Shown piece by piece: positions 1 to 7,884 of a stretch of DNA of 32,364 nucleotides. The stretch lies in NCBI GenBank assembly GCA_036499165.1, contig DASYEE010000204.1:1-32364 (forward strand), written 5' to 3'. The DNA is from Galbitalea sp036499165. Its GTDB lineage: Bacteria > Actinomycetota > Actinomycetes > Actinomycetales > Microbacteriaceae. The translations under genes and the position numbers were made by a program. A model generated the notes under the pieces. It did no database searches, had not been told where the DNA came from, and saw nothing but the letters and a program-made list of their open reading frames with translations. How positions within the stretch are numbered: the stretch's first letter is position 1; each line of letters opens with the position of its first letter.

Positions 1-692
1 TAGACATTCGGGGTGGCCATCTCGACTGTCGACGGCAGGTTGATGATGACCTTGCGCTCGGGTGTTGGTTCAAAGACGTCGAGTACCTGATTGCAGATGT
101 CCACGGCGAACTCGAGCTCGGTGCCGGTGTAGCTCTCGGGCGAGTACTCGTAGTAGATGGTCGTGCCGGGGGTGATCGACTCCGCCGCCCGGCAGAGGCG
201 CGCGCCCTCGAGCGCGATATCGATGATGCCCTGCTTGTCCGTGCGGAAGACGACATCCCGCTGCAGGATGCTCGTCGAATTGTAGAGGTGAACAATCGCC
301 TGCTTCGCGCCCACGATCGACTCGTACGTGCGGTTGATCAGAGCCTCGCGAGCCTGCGTCAGCACCTGAATGGTGACGTCGTCCGGGATGAGGTCCTCGT
401 CGATCAGGGACCGCACGAAATCGAAGTCAGTCTGGCTGGCAGACGGAAAGCCGACCTCGATCTGCTTGTAGCCCATCTTCACGAGCAGGTCGAACATGAT
501 CCGCTTGCGCTCTGGGCTCATCGGGTCGATGAGCGCCTGGTTTCCGTCGCGCAGGTCGACGGCGCACCAGATGGGTGCCTGCGTGATGTGTTTCGACGGC
601 CACGTGCGATCCGGCAGGTCGACCGCGAACTGCTCGTGGTACGGACGATACTTCTGCGTCGGCATTGCCGATGGCTTCTGGGTGTTCTGCAT
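1..692 (-). CDS. leuA: 2-isopropylmalate synthase, 3' end cut off by the window
   Basis: LeuA condenses acetyl-CoA with 2-oxoisovalerate, the first committed step of leucine synthesis, in the cytoplasm. About 230 N-terminal residues are present. The protein begins MQNTQKPSAMPTQKYRPYHE, and the catalytic TIM barrel follows with the family signature LRDGNQALIDPM, then GYKQIEVGFPSASQTDFDFV and the stretch VHLYNSTS. The reading frame runs off the left edge after ...MATPNV, so the regulatory C-terminal domain is not seen. The ATG at 692-690 is preceded by GAAGG (minus strand 702-698) with 5 nt spacing, which fixes the start. This is the long actinobacterial LeuA type. A leucine-rich leader peptide and a hairpin lie just upstream (separate entries), so leucine-responsive control is likely. 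Confidence 0.96.
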   Translation of the reverse strand, partial: MQNTQKPSAMPTQKYRPYHEQFAVDLPDRTWPSKHITQAPIWCAVDLRDGNQALIDPMSPERKRIMFDLLVKMGYKQIEVGFPSASQTDFDFVRSLIDEDLIPDDVTIQVLTQAREALINRTYESIVGAKQAIVHLYNSTSILQRDVVFRTDKQGIIDIALEGARLCRAAESITPGTTIYYEYSPESYTGTELEFAVDICNQVLDVFEPTPERKVIINLPSTVEMATPNV

Positions 693-697
693 GAGGT

Positions 698-774
698 CCT
701 TCTCTTCTATTCGTCTGGGGTGTCAGCCAATGACAAACTCCGCGACGAGGAAGGCCTGTTAGGACTCGTCGCGG
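698..774 (-). promoter_or_regulatory. leuA leader hairpin with possible pseudoknot to the ribosome-binding site
   Basis: On the minus strand CCGCGACGAG (774-765) pairs perfectly with CTCGTCGCGG (749-740), giving a 10-bp stem with a 15-nt loop. The 5' half of the stem overlaps the last codons of the leader peptide, so a translating or stalled ribosome would change its folding. The loop holds CCTTC (754-750), complementary to GAAGG (702-698), the leuA ribosome-binding site. A loop-to-ribosome-binding-site pseudoknot is therefore possible. No T-run follows the stem, which argues for control of translation rather than classical termination. The pairing is seen in the sequence; the mechanism is inferred. 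Confidence 0.6.
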
Positions 775-803
775 CAGCTAAGAAGGAGCAAGCCGTTGAA
801 CAC
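759..803 (-). CDS. leuA leader peptide, 14 residues with four consecutive leucines
   Basis: A 14-codon reading frame starts at GTG 803-801 and ends at TAA 761-759. It encodes MFNGLLLLSCRDES, with four consecutive Leu codons (TTG CTC CTT CTT). It lies 66 nt upstream of leuA on the same strand. TAACCT (815-810, minus strand), a TANNNT -10 box, sits 6 nt before the GTG, so the peptide may be translated from a leaderless transcript. Leader peptides with Leu runs are known before actinobacterial leuA genes. Ribosome stalling at the Leu codons when charged tRNA-Leu is scarce is the expected sensor. The assignment is inferred from codon content, position and the overlapping hairpin. No protein homology can be claimed for so short a peptide. 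Confidence 0.7.
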   Translation of the reverse strand: MFNGLLLLSCRDES

Positions 804-826
804 TCTTGAAGGTTACCACGCAAGAT

Positions 827-856
827 GCTGACAGCGGCTGACAGCAGGGCGACAGC
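827..856. repeat. Tandem 10-bp dyad repeats between leuA and the DrrA-type gene
   Basis: GCTGACAGC occurs at 827-835 and 837-845, and a degraded third copy, GCGACAGC, at 849-856. Each full unit is a small dyad (GCTG-A-CAGC) and the spacing is 10-11 bp, about one helical turn. The repeats lie upstream of the leuA leader promoter on one strand and upstream of the exporter gene on the other, so they may be an operator. No regulator can be named. Confidence 0.4.
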
Positions 857-897
857 GGGTGCGCGGCAGAATCGTGATCGACCTAAGGAGCACATCC

Positions 898-1860
898 ATG
901 ACCGCAGCAGTAGAGGCTCACGGCCTCACCAAGAGTTTCGGCAAAACGAGGGCGCTCGATGGCATCGACCTCGTCGTCGAGGAGGGCAGGGTGCTCGGCG
1001 TCCTCGGCCCGAACGGAGCAGGTAAGACGACCGCCGTCCGCATCCTCGCAACCCTCCTCCGGCCCGACTCGGGCACGGCAACCGTCGCCGGTTTCGACGT
1101 CACCCATCACCCGAAGGATGTCCGGCGCAAGATCGGCCTGACCGGCCAGTACGCGAGCGTGGACGAAGACTTGACCGGCATCCAGAACCTGGTCATGATC
1201 GGCCAACTTCTCGATCTCTCGACCGCACAGGCACGAGTCCGCGCGAACGAGCTTCTGGCGGAGTTTGACCTCACGGATGCCGCCCGGCGCCTCACGAAGA
1301 CCTATTCGGGTGGCATGCGTCGCCGCCTCGACCTCGCTGCATCTCTCATCGGCCGGCCCGACGTGGTCTTCCTGGACGAGCCGACGACGGGTCTCGACCC
1401 GGCCAAGCGCGATGACGTTTGGGACATGGTTCGCGTGCTCGTGAAGCAGGGCACAACCGTGCTGCTGACAACCCAGTATCTCGAGGAGGCCGACGCACTC
1501 GCCAACGAGATCACGGTCATCGACCACGGACGAGTGATCGCTCACGACACCCCGCAGGGACTCAAGCGTCTCGTCGGCGGCCAGACCCTCGAGGTGCGAG
1601 CGAGCGTCCTCAGTGACCTGCCGCGCATCGAGGAGTTGCTCACCGCGGTCGGCACGCGTGCCCCCGAGCAGCCATCGCCGGACCTGTTCTCCGTACCCGT
1701 CTCAGACGAGTCAGCCCTCACGACGGTCGTGGCCACCCTTGCCGCCGAACACATCCCCGTTTCCGAATTGTCGTTGCGGCTCCCGAGTCTCGACGAAGTC
1801 TTCTACTCACTCACCGGCCAGCGCGAGCAGGTCGCCGAATCAGAAGGGAAGGCAGCGTAA
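898..1860 (+). CDS. ABC transporter ATP-binding protein, DrrA type
   Basis: ATPase subunit of a two-component drug or antibiotic exporter, 320 residues. Walker A GPNGAGKTT lies at 37-45, the Q-loop Gln at 84, signature YSGGM at 136-140 and Walker B VVFLDE at 156-161. The switch segment reads TTQYLEEAD, with Gln where most ABC ATPases have His, which is common in DrrA relatives. The C-terminal PSLDEVFYSLTG is also typical of that family. The ATG at 898 was chosen over an in-frame ATG at 859 because TAAGGAG (884-890) lies 7 nt before it. The stop overlaps the next gene's start (TAATG), so the two subunits are translationally coupled. The substrate cannot be told from sequence. Confidence 0.93.
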   Translation: MTAAVEAHGLTKSFGKTRALDGIDLVVEEGRVLGVLGPNGAGKTTAVRILATLLRPDSGTATVAGFDVTHHPKDVRRKIGLTGQYASVDEDLTGIQNLVMIGQLLDLSTAQARVRANELLAEFDLTDAARRLTKTYSGGMRRRLDLAASLIGRPDVVFLDEPTTGLDPAKRDDVWDMVRVLVKQGTTVLLTTQYLEEADALANEITVIDHGRVIAHDTPQGLKRLVGGQTLEVRASVLSDLPRIEELLTAVGTRAPEQPSPDLFSVPVSDESALTTVVATLAAEHIPVSELSLRLPSLDEVFYSLTGQREQVAESEGKAA

Positions 1861-2627
1861 TGATTCGCGACTCTCTCATCCTCGCCAAGCGGACCATCAC
1901 CAAGATGTTCCGCAATCCGGAGCAGTTCATCGATGTCACCGTCCAGCCGATCATCATGACGGTGATCTTCGTGTTCATCTTCGGTGGTGCCATCGCCGGA
2001 TCGACAACAAAATACGTCGAGTTCGCCCTGCCCGGCATCATCGTTCAGACGATCATGTTCACCTCCCTGACCATCGGCGTGAACCTCAACACCGATATCC
2101 AAAAGGGCGTCTTCGATCGATTCCGCTCGCTGCCGATCGCCCGGTCGGCACCGCTGTTCGGGGCGGTCCTCGGCGACATCGTGCGACACTCGATCGCGAT
2201 TACGGTGACACTCGTATTCGGCGCCATCATCGGCTTCGAGTTCAACACCCCGTGGTGGCACGTCGCGCTGGCGATCGCGCTCATCATCCTGTTCGCGGTG
2301 AGCCTGTGCTGGGTGTCCGTCCTGATCGGGATGCTCGCTCGAAGCTCAGGCGCCGTGCAGGGCCTGTCGTTCCTGATCGTCTTCCCGTTGACATTTGGGT
2401 CGTCGACGTTCGTCGCAGCCAGCACGCTTCCGAGTTGGTTGCAGGGGTGGGTCGCGATCAACCCCGTGACTCACGTGATCGAGAGCATGCGAGGACTCCT
2501 GACCGGCACAACAGCGGTCGCCGGAGACACGATTGCAGGCCAGATCCTGTGGGTACTCGCCTCGTGCGTTGTGCTCATCGCGGTGTTCTTCCCGCTGGCA
2601 ACCTGGGCTTACCGCCGCAAGATCTGA
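1860..2627 (+). CDS. ABC-2 type permease, DrrB type
   Basis: Membrane subunit paired with the DrrA-type ATPase, 255 residues. The N-terminus (MIRDSLILAKRTITKMFRNP) is a cytoplasmic amphipathic segment typical of ABC-2 permeases. About six hydrophobic stretches follow, including IIMTVIFVFIFGGAIAG, VALAIALIILFAVSLCWVSV and ILWVLASCVVLIAVFFPL. The motif INPVTHVIESMRGLL near residues 200-214 is characteristic of the DrrB/ABC2_membrane family. The start overlaps the stop of the upstream ATPase gene. The stop lies 2 bp from the stop of the convergent regulator gene, leaving no room for a terminator between them. Likely role: export of a hydrophobic compound. Confidence 0.92.
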   Translation: MIRDSLILAKRTITKMFRNPEQFIDVTVQPIIMTVIFVFIFGGAIAGSTTKYVEFALPGIIVQTIMFTSLTIGVNLNTDIQKGVFDRFRSLPIARSAPLFGAVLGDIVRHSIAITVTLVFGAIIGFEFNTPWWHVALAIALIILFAVSLCWVSVLIGMLARSSGAVQGLSFLIVFPLTFGSSTFVAASTLPSWLQGWVAINPVTHVIESMRGLLTGTTAVAGDTIAGQILWVLASCVVLIAVFFPLATWAYRRKI

Positions 2628-2629
2628 GG

Positions 2630-5527
2630 TCAGGCAAACGCCTTCAGGGATTCGATCGCGATCGGGCGATCCGGCACAGTCGTGCCGGGTCGCTCGATTC
2701 CTGCTTTAGCGGCTGCGACCTCGATCTTCCGCACCACGATCGCTGTGCCGTCGTGCGTGCCGAGAATGGCAGTCGAGAGGTCGAGCGCCCTTACAGCCTC
2801 GTGCACATCGCCACGGGACAGCGCGAGGTGACCGATGCTGAGGGCCGCCTGAGCGATGATCGGATGATCCATGCTCTCGATCGCGTTCGACACTGCGGTG
2901 CGCAGCGAATCCTCTGCCTCGTCACCGCGCCCGGCTGCGATGAGGAATTCCGCTCGCGCGATCTGTGCGATCGCCGTCATCTGTGGCGACCGTTCGTGCC
3001 ACCCGGTCATGAGCTCGTCGTAGAGCACGAGATCGCGCGCCGCCGCTTCGAGATCTCCGACGACGACGTGCGTCGAGGCCGCCGTCACGTAGGCGAGCAC
3101 CAGGGTTCGTGAGTTTTCGGCATCCTGCGCGTCTTTCACCATTGACTCAGCGCGCGCCCTGGCCTCGTCATTGCGCCCGAGCCGAAGCAGGATCGTGATC
3201 GCGAGACCCTGCTGTTGGGCGAGATCCCAGGTCGAGGTGATGAGGCGGATGTTCTCTGTCGACTGGTCGGACATCGCGAGAGCCTCGTTGAGGCGCCCCC
3301 GCAGCGTCAGCCATTCTGCAGCCATCTGTTGCCCAAGTGCTAGTCCCCACACGTCGCCGATCGCCTCGAACTGCGCGATCCCGAGGGTGGATGCCTCCTC
3401 GAGCTCGAGGATATCCCCGCGGTTTTGGGCGATCGCAGCACGGCCGATGTTCAGGACGGCGACCGGCCAGGGGTCCAGGCCAAGGTCTTCACCTCGGGGA
3501 ATCTGAAGCTTCGTCATCCACTCTTCGCGGCCATCCTCGAAGGCGTTCGCAAAGGCGCGGGCAACCGGGAACAGCAGCTGCAACGGCTCGTGGCCGCCCG
3601 CCCGGACAACGACATCCGGAACGCTCTTCATGTACCCGAGCACTTTGCCCATCAACTCCGATGGGTCATCAGGCATCTCGTTAATACCCGCCATGATCGT
3701 GATGATGGGGGCAAGCAGCCGCACAGCCTCGGCCGTGTCGCCTTTCGCATGAACGGCAAGCGGCGCGACCGTGGTGAGCCAGGTTCGAGCATCCGCTCCG
3801 CGATCGCGAATGACCCAGTACCAGACGCAGGCGCCGAGCAGGTCGACGGACTCATTCGCGAGACGCGCTCCCGTCGCATAGCGGAGCGCCGCCGCGATGT
3901 TGTCCTCCTCGGCGTCGAACCAGGCGATCGCGTCGTGCACGCCGAAGCCTCGCAGCATCCTGTCGTATTCGATGCCGTGCTCGCGCACGTGACGCACCTG
4001 CACCTCGCGCGCCGCGGCCAGTGTCCCGGCTTCCGCCAGGCGCTCAATTCCGTACTCGCGGATCGTCTCGAGAGCGCGGAATCGACCGCGGCTGCGCTGG
4101 ACCAGCGAACGATCGACGAGCGCGTCGAAAACGGAAGCCGACGGCAGCTCCATGGCCGAGGCGAGCGTCCCGGACTCAGCGACACTGACGCCCGCCGGAA
4201 ACACCGAGAGCCCGGCCATGGCCGCGCGTTCGGGCTCGGAGAGCAGGCTCCAACTCCAGTCGATCATGGCGCGGAGCGTTTGGTGGCGCGGCAGCGCGGT
4301 CCTCGATCCACCCGTCAGCAGCGTGAATCGACTCTCGAGGCCATCCAGCACTTCGTCGGGGCTCATCGTCCGAAGCTTTGCGGCGGCCAACTCGAGCGCC
4401 AGCGGCAGGCCATCGAGATGGAAGCAGATGCGCGCAGCGGTAGCGAGCTCGGCGTCGTCGAGATTGGTTCCGCGGGCGGCCGTTGCTCGTTGCTGGAATA
4501 GTTCGACCGCCGGGAACTGGGCGAGCTGGTCTGGCCCGAGCGACGGAAGCTCGACCTCGGACGGATGCTGCAGCGAGCCGAGCGGAACGAATGCCTCCCC
4601 CGGAATTCCGAGCGGTTCACGCGAGGTTGCGAGGATGCGGAGCTGCGGAAGCGCGCCAAGGAGATCCTGCGCGAGCGCTGCCGCTGCGTCGATGACGTGC
4701 TCGCAGTTGTCGAGAACCAACAGGTGTTCGCGGCCGAAAAAGGCTTCGATGACACGCTCACGCGAGCCCGATGGCTCGGTGGATGCCTCGCGGGTACGAA
4801 TCTCGCGTCCCGTTGCGGAGAGTACTGCGGCGAGCAGTTCACTTGCCCCCACGGGTGCCAGTTCGACCAGAATCGCTCCGCGCTCGCCTGCCGCGGTCTC
4901 CATCGCCAGTCGCGTCTTGCCTGCTCCGCCGGTGCCGATGATGGTCACGAGGCGGTTCACGCCCAACTGGTCGTGCACCTTTCCGAGTTCGACCTCACGA
5001 CCGATCAGACTGGTCAGGGGCACTGGAATCGGGGTCGCGAAATCGAGGCCACGAGGTGCTCCCCCAAGCTCGAGCGCCCTGGCGTGGTCGCGCCGAAGGT
5101 CACGCTCGAACCAGTCGAAATTCTCTGACGGGGTCCAGGGCTCGCCCACCCAGATCGCGATGGCATCGCTGGCGAGCCGAGCTGCCTGGGCTGGCTCCTC
5201 AGCCGCCTCAGCAGCCGCGACGAGATCGGAGAAGACCAGGGCATCAACGTCCGCGCGAGCGACGGCCAATCGGTAGCCGCCGGTGGTCGACTCGATCGCG
5301 TCTGGCGGGAGTTGGGAGCGAAGCCGGGAAATGATCGACTGGAGCGACGCTCGCGTGTTTTCCGGTGCATCGAGACCCCAGACATCCTCCGCGATGGCGC
5401 GGTAGCTCACCGCTGCGCCCGCCTCGCTCGCCAGGCGCAACAGCACCGCCAGCTGCATCGAGCCGCTGACCGACACCGGCTGCCCGTCGTGCTCGACCCG
5501 CAGGCCTCCGAGCAGCTGAATTCTCAC
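2630..5527 (-). CDS. AfsR/SARP-like transcriptional regulator with NB-ARC-type ATPase and TPR-like region
   Basis: Large regulator of 965 residues. Residues 1-92 form a winged-helix OmpR/SARP-type DNA-binding domain (LLGGLRVEHDGQPV ... NTRASLQSIISRLRSQL ... TTGGYRL). Residues 93-155 resemble only the first part of a bacterial transcriptional activator (BTAD) domain. LIGREVEL at 174-181 opens an NTPase with Walker A GTGGAGKT (198-205), Walker B LLVLDN (269-274) and the sensor-like ILATSREPLGIPGE. The C-terminal half is helical, Ala-rich and TPR-like. The start is GTG at 5527-5525 with no clear ribosome-binding site. TAGAGT (5540-5535) lies 7 nt upstream, suggesting a leaderless mRNA. Convergence with the DrrAB-type exporter suggests, but does not prove, that it controls it. 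Confidence 0.88.
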   Translation of the reverse strand: MRIQLLGGLRVEHDGQPVSVSGSMQLAVLLRLASEAGAAVSYRAIAEDVWGLDAPENTRASLQSIISRLRSQLPPDAIESTTGGYRLAVARADVDALVFSDLVAAAEAAEEPAQAARLASDAIAIWVGEPWTPSENFDWFERDLRRDHARALELGGAPRGLDFATPIPVPLTSLIGREVELGKVHDQLGVNRLVTIIGTGGAGKTRLAMETAAGERGAILVELAPVGASELLAAVLSATGREIRTREASTEPSGSRERVIEAFFGREHLLVLDNCEHVIDAAAALAQDLLGALPQLRILATSREPLGIPGEAFVPLGSLQHPSEVELPSLGPDQLAQFPAVELFQQRATAARGTNLDDAELATAARICFHLDGLPLALELAAAKLRTMSPDEVLDGLESRFTLLTGGSRTALPRHQTLRAMIDWSWSLLSEPERAAMAGLSVFPAGVSVAESGTLASAMELPSASVFDALVDRSLVQRSRGRFRALETIREYGIERLAEAGTLAAAREVQVRHVREHGIEYDRMLRGFGVHDAIAWFDAEEDNIAAALRYATGARLANESVDLLGACVWYWVIRDRGADARTWLTTVAPLAVHAKGDTAEAVRLLAPIITIMAGINEMPDDPSELMGKVLGYMKSVPDVVVRAGGHEPLQLLFPVARAFANAFEDGREEWMTKLQIPRGEDLGLDPWPVAVLNIGRAAIAQNRGDILELEEASTLGIAQFEAIGDVWGLALGQQMAAEWLTLRGRLNEALAMSDQSTENIRLITSTWDLAQQQGLAITILLRLGRNDEARARAESMVKDAQDAENSRTLVLAYVTAASTHVVVGDLEAAARDLVLYDELMTGWHERSPQMTAIAQIARAEFLIAAGRGDEAEDSLRTAVSNAIESMDHPIIAQAALSIGHLALSRGDVHEAVRALDLSTAILGTHDGTAIVVRKIEVAAAKAGIERPGTTVPDRPIAIESLKAFA

Positions 5528-5556
5528 GGATCAACTCTAGGGCGGCCTGCGGTGGC

Positions 5557-5647
5557 GAAAACTCAGGAAATCGTGAACAGCTCAAATCTCGCTGCCTGAT
5601 GGATGCTGGGCACCGGTGTGAGGAGCGACACGATTTCCTGAGTTTTC
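5557..5647. repeat. Inverted-arm intergenic element, copy 1 (91 bp)
   Basis: Left arm GAAAACTCAGGAAATCGTG at 5557-5575 and its exact reverse complement at 5629-5647 (19 of 19 match). The 53-bp interior shows no similarity to the other copies. It lies 54 bp after the stop of the FtsX-type permease gene and 29 bp before the GTG of the AfsR-like gene, both leftward. The left arm abuts the region where a -35 box for the regulator gene would lie. No open reading frame of substance is inside. Confidence 0.9.
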
Positions 5648-5701
5648 AAAAAGGGACGGGGCGAAAACGCTCTCGACCGAGTCGATGGGACGTGCGGCGG
5701 G

Positions 5702-7105
5702 CTACTCGACCGCGAGGGCCACCACCGGGGAGACGCGGGTCGCGCGGCGGGAGGGGGCAACCGTCGCGACGAGTGTGAGGATGACCGCAGCGGCGACGAT
5801 GACACCGATCACGACCCAGGGGAAGTCAGGCACGACGAGGCCGGGCGTTCCGTTGATCGATCCGAGCAGTGATTGCGCACCCGCCCAGCCATAGAACGCG
5901 CCAAGAACGAATCCAACGAGGATCGCCGCGGTCGTCAGCTGGGCGCTCTCCGCGAGGATCATGCCGCGCACCTGGCTTGCCGTGAATCCGAGCGCGCGCA
6001 GGAGACCGAGCTCGCGCGTGCGCTGGAGGACGCTCATCGAAAGGTTGTTCACCATTCCGACGGCCGCGATGAGAGCGCTGAAGCCGGTCAGGATCGAAAA
6101 CACCGTCACGACGATGTTCAGCTCGGTCTGCACGCCCTGGTACGTCTCGGGCTGTGAGGCCTGCGCCGCGTGCATTAGCTGCTCGAATCCCCCAACTGCG
6201 AAGGCGAACATGGTGACGAGGGTCACTCCGATAACGAGCCCGATGGTGGTGCGCGAGCTTCGTTCCGGATAACGCACGGCGTTCTCCGCCGCGAGTCGAG
6301 CGGATGCGCCACCGCCGAATACACGGCCGACCAGGCGCAGCGCCGGCGGCATGACGAGGTGAGCGCCGAGAACCAGGCCGGTGAACGAGATCAGCCCGCC
6401 GACGACCCCGATGAGCACCCCGAACGGTGTGACCAGCCCGACGACCACTCCGACGATCAAGAGTCCGACGCCAAGAACGAAGAGCGTGATCGCCGCGGCG
6501 TTGCGCCCTCGCCGCCCCGTCGTCTCTTCGCGGCTGAGTTCCTGCGCGGCGCCGATCGCCTGCATCGGTGTCACGACGAGCACTCGACGCGAGCCGATCC
6601 AGGACGCAAGCCAGGTCGTCAAAACGACCCCGACGACAGGTAGCGCAAGCTGCGGCTCGAGATAGAAATAGGAAAGCCTTGGAATCACTCCCGTGGATTG
6701 GGCCACGGCGAGGAGACCCCAGGTGACCGCCGTGCCGACGAGCGCTCCGAGCACAGCCCCGATCAACCCGACGATCAGCCCCTCGCGTGCGACCGATCGC
6801 CGCTGCGCACGGGCGCTAGAACCGATCAGTCGCAGCAGTGCAATCGTGCGAGTGCGGCCGGCGATGATCGTAGAGAACGTGTTGGCCGTGACGACGGCGC
6901 CGACATAGACGGAGATCGCGATGAACACGAAGGCAAGGATGTTCAGGAGCAGCGGCACCGTCCGAGTGCTCGACCCGGTAACGCTGTCATTCGAGATCGT
7001 GAGCCCAAGGGCTGCGACTACCTGCAGCAACGTCACCCCGAATGCTGAGCTGAGCGTTGCGACGAGGATGCTCGGAGCCTGTTCCCTCAATGAGAACTGC
7101 CTCAT
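5702..7105 (-). CDS. ABC transporter permease, FtsX/MacB type
   Basis: Membrane subunit of a type VII ABC transporter, 467 residues. It holds two FtsX-like cores. The first, at about 52-180, has the conserved loop NTFSTIIAGRTRTIALLRLIG at 75-95. The second, at about 285-460, has NNLSMSVLQRTRELGLLRALG at 353-373. Hydrophobic segments lie near 15-37, 55-78, 108-135, 155-172, 205-250, 288-306, 333-352, 390-412 and 430-452. The reading frame continues far upstream, but the real start is ATG 7105-7103 (MRQFSLREQAPSIL), which overlaps the upstream stop as ATGA. Coupling to the ATPase and the two-component genes suggests export of, or defence against, an antimicrobial or envelope-active compound. 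The substrate is unknown. Confidence 0.92.
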   Translation of the reverse strand: MRQFSLREQAPSILVATLSSAFGVTLLQVVAALGLTISNDSVTGSSTRTVPLLLNILAFVFIAISVYVGAVVTANTFSTIIAGRTRTIALLRLIGSSARAQRRSVAREGLIVGLIGAVLGALVGTAVTWGLLAVAQSTGVIPRLSYFYLEPQLALPVVGVVLTTWLASWIGSRRVLVVTPMQAIGAAQELSREETTGRRGRNAAAITLFVLGVGLLIVGVVVGLVTPFGVLIGVVGGLISFTGLVLGAHLVMPPALRLVGRVFGGGASARLAAENAVRYPERSSRTTIGLVIGVTLVTMFAFAVGGFEQLMHAAQASQPETYQGVQTELNIVVTVFSILTGFSALIAAVGMVNNLSMSVLQRTRELGLLRALGFTASQVRGMILAESAQLTTAAILVGFVLGAFYGWAGAQSLLGSINGTPGLVVPDFPWVVIGVIVAAAVILTLVATVAPSRRATRVSPVVALAVE

Positions 7106-7863
7106 GACGCACGCTCCATGCCGAGCATGTAGCGGCTGATCTCTTCCGCGGTCGACCGCGGCAGGTCTTCCACAACCTGACCATCCGCGAGGAACAGGAT
7201 GCGGTCGGCATAACTGGCTGCCACCGGGTCGTGCGTCACCATCGCGATGCTCTGCCCGAAGTCGGCACTGGCCGCCGCGAGCAGGGACAGCACCTCCCTC
7301 CCCGTGCGGGAGTCGAGGTTTCCCGTCGGCTCGTCGGCGAACACCAGGTCTGGGCGTGTGCCGAGCGCCCGCGCAATAGCGACGCGCTGCTGCTGGCCGC
7401 CGGACAGTTCGTGCGGTCGGTGTGACAACCGATCCGCGAGGCCAAGTGAATCGATCAACCGGTTGATCCATGCCCGCTCGTCGGTGCTCGGCTTTCGTCC
7501 GTCGAGCTCGAACGGGAGCAGGATGTTGCCTTCGATATCGAGGGTGGGAACGAGGTTGAACGACTGGAATACGAACCCGATGCGTCGCCGCCGCAGGAGC
7601 GTGAGTTGCGTGTCATCCAGGCGCGTTATCTCGGTGTCGCCGAGCCACGCCCGGCCCGTTGTCGGCGAATCGAGACCCGCCATGACGTGCATGAGAGTCG
7701 ACTTGCCTGAGCCGCTCGGCCCCATGATGGCCGTGAACCGGCCGCGTTCGATCCCGATGGTGACTCCGGCGAGGGCGTCGATCCTGCCGGCGCCCGTTCC
7801 GTACGATTTTGTGAGCTGTTCCACGCGGGCCACTGGCGCCGGGGAAGCCTGGGTGTTGTCCAT
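7102..7863 (-). CDS. ABC transporter ATP-binding protein, MacB/LolD type
   Basis: ATPase of 253 residues that powers the FtsX-type permease encoded next to it. Walker A GPSGSGKST is at 48-56, the Q-loop Gln at 100, signature LSGGQQQR at 153-160, Walker B LVFADE at 173-178 followed by PTGNLD, and the switch His at 211. PTGNLD is typical of the MacB/LolD/FtsE group. ATG 7863-7861 has only a weak ribosome-binding site (GGTGG). The gene ends in ATGA overlap with the permease gene. It lies 76 bp after the response regulator gene on the same strand, with a strong 11-bp dyad in that gap. Confidence 0.95.
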   Translation of the reverse strand: MDNTQASPAPVARVEQLTKSYGTGAGRIDALAGVTIGIERGRFTAIMGPSGSGKSTLMHVMAGLDSPTTGRAWLGDTEITRLDDTQLTLLRRRRIGFVFQSFNLVPTLDIEGNILLPFELDGRKPSTDERAWINRLIDSLGLADRLSHRPHELSGGQQQRVAIARALGTRPDLVFADEPTGNLDSRTGREVLSLLAAASADFGQSIAMVTHDPVAASYADRILFLADGQVVEDLPRSTAEEISRYMLGMERAS

Positions 7864-7884
7864 GCATCCACCGTAGGCAGGCCA

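Noticed and set aside
1613..3112. 499-residue plus-strand ORF over the exporter genes
   Set aside because: Out-of-frame with the DrrA/DrrB-type genes, Arg/Asp-rich shadow composition.
5557..5647. Integron attC site
   Set aside because: The arm ends are GAAAAC/GTTTTC and do not fit the RYYYAAC/GTTRRRY core sites; there is no integrase gene and no gene cassette. Only the topology is similar.
7106..7471. Upstream extension of the FtsX-type permease frame
   Set aside because: It is an out-of-frame shadow of the ABC ATPase gene; the ATGA-coupled start at 7105 is clear.
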